64,000 nt of DNA, from contig CAVTXI010000012.1 of NCBI GenBank assembly GCA_963738615.1, forward strand, positions 992,001-1,056,000, given 5' to 3'. The notes under the pieces are model-generated. The model was not told the origin of the DNA. It saw only the letters and a program-made list of their open reading frames with translations, and made no database searches. Shown in pieces: positions 56,761 to 64,000 of the stretch; position 1 is the first letter of the stretch; each line of letters opens with the position of its first letter. A program made the translations under genes and the position numbers. This DNA is from CAVTWY01 sp963738615 (GTDB lineage Bacteria > Pseudomonadota > Gammaproteobacteria > Burkholderiales > Burkholderiaceae_C).

Positions 56761-58956
56761 GTGAGCAAACGCCTGTCCATCGTCGACGACATCAACGGTC
56801 GCGTCACGCTCGTGATCGCGCTGGTGGCGCTGGTGCTGGTCGGGCTGAACTACCAGTTCACCCTGCGCGAAGCGCGCGCGCAAGTCGACGACCGCGCCGA
56901 CGAGACGATCGTCGCGATCACCGAAGCGTTCCGCCTGCCGTTCTGGGACCACAACCTGAGCAACGCGATGGAGATCGCGACCGCGTTCTCGACCAACGAC
57001 TGGGTCACCTACGTGCGCGTGCACGACGCCGATGGCCGCCCGGTGGCCGGTGTCGGCGCCCGCAGCGACGCCGCGGTGTTCCGCGAAGCCCAGATCAACT
57101 ACGGCGCGCGCAAGGTCGGGCAGGTGACGGTGGGGCTGACGTTGAGCCCGCTGCAGAAACAGAATCAGGCCGCGGTGCGCAACAGCCTCGTGATGCTTGC
57201 CATCGTGGTGGCGGCGCTCTACCTGTTCAACCGGCTGCTGCTGCGGCGCGGCCTGCAGCGGCCGATGGCGCTGCTGTTCGAGCGCATCGACGGCATCGCC
57301 CACGGCCAGCACGAGCGGTCGACGCAGCACATCCGCCATCACGAGTTCCGCACGCTGGTCGACCAGTTCGACGCGATGGCGCAGAAGGTCGAGCAGCGCG
57401 AACGCAACTACATCGAGGCCAACCGCGACCTGCAGGCGGCGCAGGCCGAGCTGATGCGCCACGGCGAACGGCTGGAGCAGACCGTGGCCGAGCGTACGCG
57501 CGAGCTGCAGGAAGAGGTGCAGGTGCGCCGCCGCACCGAGGTCGAGCTGATCCAGGCCAAGCAGGCGGCCGACGCTGCCAACCGCGCGAAGAGCGACTTC
57601 GTCGCCCACATGAGCCACGAGCTGCGCACGCCGCTGAACGGCGTGCTCGGCTGCGCGCAGATCCTGCGCAACGATCCGGCGCTGTCGCCGACGCAGATCG
57701 ATGCACTGGACACGCTGCGCCAGTGCGGCGAAGACCTGCTGGGCCTGATCAACCAGATCCTCGACATCGCCAAGATCGAGGCCGGGCGGATGGACCTCGA
57801 GCGCCACGACTTCTCGTTGCACCGGCTGCTGCGCAGCCTGGAGCATGTGTTCCGGCCGCGCGCCGAGGACAAGGGGCTCGCGTTCGGCCTCGACGCCGAC
57901 GCGTCTTTGCCCGAGGCCGTGTGGGCCGACGAACGCAAGCTGCGCCAGGTGCTGATGAACCTGCTCGGCAACGCGATCAAGTTCACGCCGCGCGGCGGCG
58001 TTGCGTTGCGCGTGATGCGCGTGCCGCCGGCCGGCGACAGCGCCGGCGCGGTGCAGCGCGTGCGCTTCGAGGTCGAGGACACCGGGCCCGGCATTCCGCC
58101 CGACCATGTCGGCGTGCTGTTCGAACCGTTCACCCAGTTCCACGACCAGACGTCGCGCCATCAAGGTACCGGGCTCGGGCTGGCGATCAGCCAGCGCCTG
58201 ACGCAATTGATGGGCGGCACGCTCGACGTGCGCAACGACTACGGTCGCGGCTGCACCTTCGTGCTCGAACTGGAACTGCCCGAGGTGCAGGCGCTGCCCA
58301 GCACGACCGGCGGCATCGGCGACCGCGTCGTCACCGGCTACCGCGGCGCGCCGCGCCGCGTGCTGATCGCCGACGACAACGCCATCGACCGCAAGGTGCT
58401 CAGCGGCCTGCTCGCTCCGCTCGGCTTCGAGTGCAGCGAGGCGGTCGATGGCGAGGATTGCCTGGAGCAGGTCGCGCGTTCACGGCCGGACGTCGTGCTG
58501 ATGGACATCTCGATGCCGCGGCTCGACGGCCTGACGACGACGCGGCGGCTGCACGGCCTGCCCGACACGACGCAGCTGCCGGTGATCGCGTTGTCGACCG
58601 GCGTGCGCGACAGCGACCGCGACGAATGCCTGAAGGCCGGCTGCACCGCCTTCGTTCCCAAGCCGCTGCAAGTCGGCCTGCTGCTCGATGCGCTGGCGAG
58701 CAGCCTCGACCTCGAATGGGTGTTCCGTGAACCCGAAGCGCCGACGGCCACGGTGGCGGCGGCGCCGCTTGCGCTGCCGCTGCAACAGGCCGTCGCACTG
58801 CGCGAGGCCGCCCTGAAGGGACACCTGAAGGGCATCACGAGCCAGCTCGAGGCCCTGGAAGCCGGCGGTCCACCGCTGGCGGCGCTGGCCCAGCGCATCC
58901 GCGAGCTGGCGCGCCAGTACCGCTTCGACGACATCGCCGCCTTGGTTGCCCGTTGA
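56761..58956 (+). CDS. Hybrid sensor histidine kinase
   Basis: 731 residues from a GTG at 56761. Two membrane helices (about 16-35 and 141-161) bracket a small periplasmic domain of about 105 residues, and a HAMP-like segment and long coiled coil follow to about 275. The kinase core has phospho-acceptor H286 in AHMSHELRTPLNG, the N box MNLLGNAIKFTP, and G boxes VEDTGPGIPP and GTGLGLAIS. A receiver domain follows with D582 in VVLMDISMP. A helical tail of about 80 residues closes it with no clear HPt motif. The periplasmic part may dock with the UrtA-like protein. Confidence 0.92.
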   Translation: MSKRLSIVDDINGRVTLVIALVALVLVGLNYQFTLREARAQVDDRADETIVAITEAFRLPFWDHNLSNAMEIATAFSTNDWVTYVRVHDADGRPVAGVGARSDAAVFREAQINYGARKVGQVTVGLTLSPLQKQNQAAVRNSLVMLAIVVAALYLFNRLLLRRGLQRPMALLFERIDGIAHGQHERSTQHIRHHEFRTLVDQFDAMAQKVEQRERNYIEANRDLQAAQAELMRHGERLEQTVAERTRELQEEVQVRRRTEVELIQAKQAADAANRAKSDFVAHMSHELRTPLNGVLGCAQILRNDPALSPTQIDALDTLRQCGEDLLGLINQILDIAKIEAGRMDLERHDFSLHRLLRSLEHVFRPRAEDKGLAFGLDADASLPEAVWADERKLRQVLMNLLGNAIKFTPRGGVALRVMRVPPAGDSAGAVQRVRFEVEDTGPGIPPDHVGVLFEPFTQFHDQTSRHQGTGLGLAISQRLTQLMGGTLDVRNDYGRGCTFVLELELPEVQALPSTTGGIGDRVVTGYRGAPRRVLIADDNAIDRKVLSGLLAPLGFECSEAVDGEDCLEQVARSRPDVVLMDISMPRLDGLTTTRRLHGLPDTTQLPVIALSTGVRDSDRDECLKAGCTAFVPKPLQVGLLLDALASSLDLEWVFREPEAPTATVAAAPLALPLQQAVALREAALKGHLKGITSQLEALEAGGPPLAALAQRIRELARQYRFDDIAALVAR

Positions 58957-59018
58957 CACGCGGCAGCGGCGCTGCCTCGACGGGCCGCGCCGCTCGAGCC
59001 GCGCGGCCCGCCACGGCG

Positions 59019-61691
59019 TCAGCGCAATTGGTCCGGGTGCGGCACGACGGCCGAGTAGGCGATGCCTTCGTTGTTGATCATCCAGACCGTGCCGTTGCGC
59101 CCCACGCTGACGGCGATGCCGCCACCACCCGTATCGGTCGCGGCGTTGGCGCGTCGCGGCAACATCCGCCACAGCACCGGATCGGTCTCGTAAAGATAGG
59201 AGTTGCCTGCCGGCCCGGGGGCTGTCGCGACGATCGCCGGAACGTCGTTCGGGTCAAAACCGACACCGACGTCCAGCGCGCCCGAGATCGGCGTCAGCAC
59301 GAAGTTCGCCCCATCGTGCCGAAAGACCTGGCCGTTGTTGCCGATGACCCACGGGTTGCCCACGCTGTCGACCGCGATCCGGTTGCCGGCGCCCGCCACC
59401 TGCTGCCAGCTGCTGCCGGTGCTGCGGTAGATCGAGCCGAAACCGTCGCTGCGCCGCAGCCCGATCACCCACAGGTCTCCACCGACGCCGACCGCGACGT
59501 CCGAGGCGCCCTCGGGCGGTTGCGGCACCACCGCGTAGTCGATGTCGTTCACACTGGCGTTGCCCTTCTTGAACAACACACCGGACGCGGTGGCGACATA
59601 CGGCACGCCGAGAGGATCGACGGCGATTCGTACCGCGCTTCGCAGGTTCGCGTCGTTGCCGTTCTGCTCGAAGCGCGCGCTGGCCGCGTTGTACTTGTAG
59701 ATGCGGCGATTGCCGAAGGCGTCGGCGTTGACGGCGCCGATCGCCCAGACGCTGCCGTTGGCGCCGACGGCAATGTCGCTCAGGCGCGGGTCGGTGGCCG
59801 GCATGCGCGGTACCCAGTCGGGGTCGCGATAGCTGACGCCGGGCAGGCCGCTGATCAAGCGTTGCCGAGGAACGATGTAGCTTTCGCGCGCGTAGATGCT
59901 CTGCATGTCGTACTCGCAACCGTACGTCGCTTGCATCGCCGTGCAGCTATAGGTACCCCACGTTCCCCAACGCTCGCCCAGCAGCGGATCCATGTGCGCG
60001 TCCGACGTCTCGAGGAAGCCGACATCGAGGTTGTGCCCCAACTCCTGCATCATGATGGTCGTGTAGCTGGTCCACGACCAGTTGGTGAAGTCGTAGATCA
60101 CGCTGCGCGGGATGGAGCCCCGGTAAGCAACGCCGGGGTGGCCGGCGTTTCCGATGTTCGTGAAAAGCACTTTCAGGCCCAGCTGGTTGGCAGGCTGCGC
60201 ATTCTGGTCCTGGGCGAACACGTTCAGCGCGTCGTCGGTGGTCGCGACATTGGCGTACGCCGCTTCAGGAATCTGCTTCCACGACACGATCAGGTAGTTG
60301 CTCATGCGCAGGCGCCGACTCGAGTCGACGACGCCATGGCCGTCGATCGGCGCCAAGTCCTGTTGGAACTCCTTGAACATTTGCGCCAAGGAACGCGTGA
60401 GCACGCCCCACCGGTTGGTGGTGCGGCTGTTGGAATAGAAGTGCTCGTACGCCGAGACGCGCAGGGTATAGCTCTCCGACGTCGCGGCCTGCTGGGCGAA
60501 GGCGGTCGACACGAACGGCACCGGCGGCGCCTTCTGCCACTTCGCCCACAGGTTGCCCAGCGAACTCGGCAACGGCGCGAACAGGCCACGCCGCCACCAT
60601 GAAGGCGCCTCGGTCACGCGCGTCGGTGCCGCGATCGGGGGCTTCGGGTGATTCGCAGGGTCCCGCAACGGGGGCGGCAGCACGGTGTGGCGGTGGCGGT
60701 AGACCAGGTGCTGCTGCGTGCCGGCACTCGTGTCGTAAGCCGACATCGGATCGATGTTGAGCTGTTCGCGCACGCCGTCGGTTCTGTTCGCATCACGGCC
60801 GTAGACGATCAGGCCCGAGAGCGTGTCGTCCACGACGTGCAGTTCCACCATGCTGTCGAGATCGGCCTGACCGTCGGGCTTGACGACGCGGCCGCGATAG
60901 GTCTGCAGCGAACGAATACCGGGAATAACGACGCCGGGTGCCACCACTTCGGCACGTTCGACGATCAGCTTGACGCGGTTGCCGGAGCCCAGGTCGAGGT
61001 CCGTCGGCTCCTTCGCGTTCGAGCTGTGCTCCAGCAGGCTGACCAGGTGGGCAACGTTGAGCGTGGCCACGTCGCCCTTCAGCACGGTCTCGGGCGCTTT
61101 GGCCAGTGCGGCCTGGCGCACACCGATGCGCGCCTGCCGGGCGGCGAGCGTCGTGCGTTCGTGGCCGCTGTTCTCGACGCCGTTGTCGGGGCCGCCCGTG
61201 CTGGTGCGGCTGTCGGGGCCGACCGTCAATTGCGCCAGCACGACGTACGCGCTGGTGCCGAGCGCGTCTTTGAGCTCGAAGTCCACCGGGCGGCGCGGAC
61301 GCCCCTTGGGGTCGTCCTCGATCTTGAAGTCCTTGTCGAAAACGGACGGACACGTCGTCGCCGTCGCCGTCGTCGGGCACAGATCCGAATCGAAAACCGT
61401 GATGCGCAAGCGCGCATGCTTCAGCACGCCGGCCTCGATCGCGACCGAGCCGCTGATCTTCTGCCGCTGCGCATACGTCTCCTTCAGGCCCCCGAACGTC
61501 AGCGCGATCGGTGCCGTCGCCGTCGCTGGGTGATCGCCCTTGTGCGCGGCGACGCTCGGCGCCAGCGCCCAGGCGCCGGAGATCAGCGCCAGCGCGGCCA
61601 GGGGCCGGCCGAGCACCGGCGCGATGCGTGCGCGATGACCGCGCTGCACCGCAACGCTCAGAGGTGGTGTGTTCGATTGAATGTCGCTCAT
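59019..61691 (-). CDS. Large secreted protein: M11-like metalloprotease domain with mutated zinc site plus tectonin-type propeller
   Basis: 890 residues from MSDIQSNTPPLSVAVQRG. A hydrophobic stretch at about 30-46 ending SVAAHKGDHP is a signal peptide after a long n-region. The N-terminal 350 residues are unassigned. A gametolysin-like region follows (about 420-610) with IMMQELGHNLDVGFLETSDAHMD: Q549-E-L-G-H553-N stands where active M11 enzymes have H-E-x-x-H-N, and the final ligand histidine position is Phe559. The C-terminal 250 residues repeat VGANGSVWAIG, VGVGGDLWVIG and VDSVGNPWVIG, as tectonin propellers do. It was probably a protease and is now probably catalytically dead or altered. 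Confidence 0.75.
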   Translation of the reverse strand: MSDIQSNTPPLSVAVQRGHRARIAPVLGRPLAALALISGAWALAPSVAAHKGDHPATATAPIALTFGGLKETYAQRQKISGSVAIEAGVLKHARLRITVFDSDLCPTTATATTCPSVFDKDFKIEDDPKGRPRRPVDFELKDALGTSAYVVLAQLTVGPDSRTSTGGPDNGVENSGHERTTLAARQARIGVRQAALAKAPETVLKGDVATLNVAHLVSLLEHSSNAKEPTDLDLGSGNRVKLIVERAEVVAPGVVIPGIRSLQTYRGRVVKPDGQADLDSMVELHVVDDTLSGLIVYGRDANRTDGVREQLNIDPMSAYDTSAGTQQHLVYRHRHTVLPPPLRDPANHPKPPIAAPTRVTEAPSWWRRGLFAPLPSSLGNLWAKWQKAPPVPFVSTAFAQQAATSESYTLRVSAYEHFYSNSRTTNRWGVLTRSLAQMFKEFQQDLAPIDGHGVVDSSRRLRMSNYLIVSWKQIPEAAYANVATTDDALNVFAQDQNAQPANQLGLKVLFTNIGNAGHPGVAYRGSIPRSVIYDFTNWSWTSYTTIMMQELGHNLDVGFLETSDAHMDPLLGERWGTWGTYSCTAMQATYGCEYDMQSIYARESYIVPRQRLISGLPGVSYRDPDWVPRMPATDPRLSDIAVGANGSVWAIGAVNADAFGNRRIYKYNAASARFEQNGNDANLRSAVRIAVDPLGVPYVATASGVLFKKGNASVNDIDYAVVPQPPEGASDVAVGVGGDLWVIGLRRSDGFGSIYRSTGSSWQQVAGAGNRIAVDSVGNPWVIGNNGQVFRHDGANFVLTPISGALDVGVGFDPNDVPAIVATAPGPAGNSYLYETDPVLWRMLPRRANAATDTGGGGIAVSVGRNGTVWMINNEGIAYSAVVPHPDQLR

Positions 61692-62097
61692 GCCGGTCTC
61701 CTTGCCCGCGCCGACCACGGCGCGTACCGGCGATGCCTGCAAATACTGCGCCACGGCAGCCTCGGTGCGCGCGCGAACGCTTGGAGAGCCTCGCGTCCAC
61801 CATGAAAACGCCGCTCAGCGAAGCCCGCGGCCGCGCCACCGCATGCGGTGGCCGCGAACGGTTTGGCCCACCGCATGTGGTGGCCACCAGCGCCCGCCGG
61901 TGGGCTCGCGCGGCCACGGTCCACGCTGACGCTCTACTCGATGGCATAGGTCACGACTGTCGATTGAATATGCCCTCGTGTCATCTGGCCCGGTACTTGC
62001 GTGCGGGAGCCAGCGCGAGCCGGGACGGCTTTGGCTTTCGATTCATCGGTGGTCGCGCAGACCGCCGCTATCGATCGCGGTACCGGCGCTGGCGGGC
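61692..62097. other. Intergenic region between two divergent secreted-protein genes
   Basis: 406 bases. It contains a pair of 16-base palindromes (61836-61883) and should hold promoters for both neighbours. No other gene or RNA was recognised. Confidence 0.55.
61836..61883. promoter_or_regulatory. Twin 16-base palindromes in the divergent spacer
   Basis: CCACCGCATGCGGTGG (61836-61851) is a perfect palindrome. CCACCGCATGTGGTGG (61868-61883) is the same site with one change. Their starts are 32 bases apart, about three helical turns, so a dimeric regulator could bind both on one face. They lie 145-200 bases upstream of the minus-strand gene. Confidence 0.5.
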
Positions 62098-63026
62098 ATG
62101 TGGGGTTTTCTGCTGGCCTGCTCGAGCGGGCTGAAGGCGCTCGGCCGCCGGGTACAGCAGGCCTTTGCCTTGGCGCTGTTCGCGCTGGCCCTGAATGGGC
62201 CGGCGCTGGCGGCGCCCTTTGCCTATATCACCAACTTCAACAGCGGCGATGTCTCGGTGATCGACACCGCCACCAAGGCGGTGGTCGCCACGGTGCCGGT
62301 AGGCATGAACCCCGCCGGCGTCGCGGTGACGCCGGACGGTGCGTTTGTCTATGTGACGCATCAGAACAGCGGCGTCGTTTCGGTGATTGCCAGCGCCAGC
62401 AACACGGTGGTCGCCACGGTGCCGGTGGGGTCCATCCCCTTCGGGGTCACGGTGACGCCGAACGGCGCCTTTGTGTATGTGGTCAACGAGGGCAGCGGCA
62501 ACGTTTCAGTGATTGCCAGCGCCAACAACACGGTCGTTTCCACCGTGCCGGTGGGGTTGAACCCCCGCGGCGTCGCGGTGACGCCGGACGGTGCCCTTGT
62601 CTATGTGACGAACGCGGGCAATAACGCCGTATCGGTGATCGCCAGCGCCACCAACACGGTGGTCGCCACCGTGCCGGTGGGGTCGTTCCCCTACGGCGTT
62701 GCAGTGAGCCCGACCCGCCGATGCTCAACATGATGAAGGCGGGCGCCGCCGTGCCGGTCAAGTTCAGCCTCGGAGGCGACCGCGGCCTGGACATCGTCGC
62801 CGCCGGTTATCCCAAGTCGCAGGGGGTCGAGTGCTCCGACAGCGCGCCGGCGGACGTGATCGAACTCACCGTCACGGCGGGCAACAGCAGCCTGAGCTAC
62901 GACAGCGCGACCAACACCTACACCTACGCCTGGAAGACGAACAAGTCGTGGGCCGGTACTTGCCGCTCGTTCACCTTGCGCCTGACCGACGGCAGCAACC
63001 ATACGGCGCTGTTCAAGTTCAAGTAG
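62098..63026 (+). CDS. YVTN-repeat beta-propeller secreted protein with C-terminal immunoglobulin-like domain (frame break near 62.71 kb)
   Basis: A signal peptide (AFALALFALALNGPALAA) follows the ATG at 62098. Then come four units of 42 residues of the YVTN type (VSVIDTATKAVVATVPVG...GVAVTPDGAFVYVT). After the fourth, partial unit the frame breaks near 62710-62718 and the protein continues in another frame: PPMLNMMKAGAAVPVKFSLGG...GYPKSQGVECSD...YAWKTNKSWAGTCRSFTLRL...HTALFKFK. This is a common C-terminal domain of secreted proteins. About three propeller units are fewer than a closed seven-blade ring needs, so repeats may have been lost. Function unknown, probably surface or periplasmic binding. 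Confidence 0.75.
62251..62712 (+). repeat. Tandem 126-base YVTN repeats
   Basis: Units start at 62251, 62377, 62503 and 62629 (the last is partial) and encode the 42-residue propeller repeat. DNA identity between units is high in the GTGGTCGCCACGGTGCCGGT core, so assembly collapse or recombination is possible. Confidence 0.85.
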
Positions 63027-63055
63027 AAGCCGGCGCACTCTCAGAGGAGATGACC

Positions 63056-63727
63056 ATGACCGTGCCTCCATGGGATCTGTATCGCGAGATCCACAAGGCG
63101 ATGCGCCACGCGCTGTTCGGCGTCACCTCGCTCGCCGGTCAGACCGATGCCGCCGACGCCCATGCGGTGCGCGGTCTGCGCGAGGAGTGGCAGCGCGTGG
63201 CCTTCGTGCTCGCCGGCCATCACGAGCACGAGGACCGGTTCTGCGACCCGCTGATCGTGCGCCATGCGCCTTGGCTGCGCGGGGAGATCGAAGCGGCGCA
63301 TACGCGCTGCGAGGCAGCGATCGCGCATCTGCATCGCAGCGCCGAGCGCCTGGCGCTCGCCGCCGCCGACGAGGCCGGCGCGCAGATGCGCTCGTTCTAT
63401 CTCGACCTGGCCGATTTCACTGCCGATTACCTGCGGCACCTGCGCGACGAGGAGGACCGCGTGATGCCGGCGCTGAACGCCGCGCTGTGCAACGACGAGC
63501 TTTGCGCGGTGACGGCGGCGATCCGCGGCAGTGTTGCGCCCGACGAGATGTGCACGTACATCCGCTACATGCTGCCGTCGATGAACTTCGCCGAGCGGCT
63601 GGAGATGCTGAGCGGCATGCACGCGGGCGCGCCACCGAAGGTGTTCGAGATGTTCCGCAAGGCAGCGCAGGCCACCCTCTCGGCGCAGCAATACGAGGCC
63701 GTTGCCGCAGCGGCGGGATTCGCCTGA
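63056..63727 (+). CDS. Hemerythrin-like (HHE) domain protein
   Basis: 223 residues from the ATG at 63056, chosen because AGAGGAG lies 6-7 bases upstream; an ATG 6 bases earlier sits inside that ribosome site. A four-helix bundle is indicated by DLYREIHKAMRHALFGVTSLAG, AFVLAGHHEHEDRFCDPLI, AAHTRCEAAIAHLH and DYLRHLRDEEDRVMPALNAAL. Histidines and acids are spaced as in HHE di-iron proteins. A second region (PDEMCTYIRYMLPSMNFAERLEMLSGMHAGAPP) is typical of a soluble subgroup. It may sense or store oxygen or respond to nitrosative stress. It lies 29 bases after the propeller gene. Confidence 0.85.
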   Translation: MTVPPWDLYREIHKAMRHALFGVTSLAGQTDAADAHAVRGLREEWQRVAFVLAGHHEHEDRFCDPLIVRHAPWLRGEIEAAHTRCEAAIAHLHRSAERLALAAADEAGAQMRSFYLDLADFTADYLRHLRDEEDRVMPALNAALCNDELCAVTAAIRGSVAPDEMCTYIRYMLPSMNFAERLEMLSGMHAGAPPKVFEMFRKAAQATLSAQQYEAVAAAAGFA

Positions 63728-63950
63728 GAGCGTGGGAGCTTTTGCCCATCGCCATCGCGGTGGCTGCCTGCTGCGAGTGCGGGCCGACGGCTGCACGCTG
63801 ACGCAGGCGTTCGGCGCAGCCGACGCGAGCTGGCCGATCTCAGGCGAGATGCGGCTCGAGTGACAGCGCATCCTCATCACCTTCGTGGATGCCGAATACC
63901 GGCGAATGGCGCAGCATCTCAGACCGCTCTTGACTGCATCGGAGATCACG

Positions 63951-64000
63951 ATGGCACTGCACCGATACGGCGTTCTCAAAGGCACGGTCACCGGCCACAA
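63951..64000 (+). CDS. DUF2278 (YukJ-like) protein, first codons only
   Basis: The ATG at 63951 follows a GGAGA ribosome site and opens MALHRYGVLKGTVTGHK before the window ends. YGVLKG near the N-terminus is the hallmark I associate with DUF2278/YukJ proteins. Only 16 codons are visible, so the call is tentative. Confidence 0.55.
   Translation, partial: MALHRYGVLKGTVTGH

Noticed and set aside
62251..62712. Regular 126-base repeats as a possible CRISPR or satellite
   Set aside because: They are in one reading frame and encode the known 42-residue YVTN propeller unit.
63041..64000. 319-codon minus-strand frame at the window end
   Set aside because: Antisense to the hemerythrin-like gene, composition of a shadow, no motif.

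Overview
This is a GC-rich chromosomal window (codons almost always end in G or C) of a betaproteobacterium, most likely of the order Burkholderiales. That rests on family resemblance judged by eye: an ABC-type Kdo capsule locus, Bug-family solute receptors, an aminobenzoyl-CoA type aromatic pathway, and a TrhO/RraA pair. Genes are dense and often overlap by 4 bases. I saw no tRNA, rRNA, insertion sequence or CRISPR array.

Layout. 1-2.1 kb: start of ettA (minus) diverging from a secreted thermolysin-like protease. 2.1-15.8 kb: a long minus-strand capsule operon reading kpsM-kpsT-kpsE-kpsD, two glycosyltransferase-like genes, an MptE/DUF115-like gene, kdsA, kpsF, kpsC, kpsS. 16-28.7 kb: mixed housekeeping genes (outer-membrane barrel, rhlE helicase, atypical SDR, prolyl 4-hydroxylase, Ycf46-like AAA ATPase, purL), a decayed AbiE toxin-antitoxin pair with a clear operator, an SDR and an ACT-domain regulator. 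28.8-36 kb: a plus-strand aromatic-acid operon with a good sigma70 promoter: fused flavin monooxygenase/old-yellow-enzyme reductase, MarR, enoyl-CoA hydratase, acyl-CoA dehydrogenase, aryl-CoA ligase, Rid protein. This best fits aerobic 2-aminobenzoate (anthranilate) breakdown through CoA thioesters. 36-43 kb: questin-oxidase-like protein, DJ-1/PfpI protein, then a sugar ABC transporter with a FucU mutarotase and a ROK repressor.

43-53.4 kb: a B12-type radical SAM protein with an unusual cysteine spacing, a Xre-RES toxin-antitoxin pair, an IlvD/Edd sugar-acid dehydratase, a RloA-RloB (AbiL-like) defence pair, a DODA-type dioxygenase, a Bug receptor, TrhO and an RraA-like protein. 53.4-59 kb: a signalling module of a sigma54 response regulator, a UrtA-like binding protein and a hybrid histidine kinase, with no transporter beside it. 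59-64 kb: a large secreted protein whose zinc-protease motif is mutated, a YVTN beta-propeller protein, a hemerythrin-like protein, and the first codons of a DUF2278 gene.

Quality caveat. At least eight genes between 7 and 36 kb are broken by small frame changes, and most are restored by removing exactly one surplus base (kdsA, the 16.1 kb barrel, rhlE, the 18.5 kb SDR, purL, the 27.3 kb SDR, the Rid gene). I read these mainly as residual insertion errors in the assembly, not as dead genes. The AbiEii toxin is different: it has lost an internal block.
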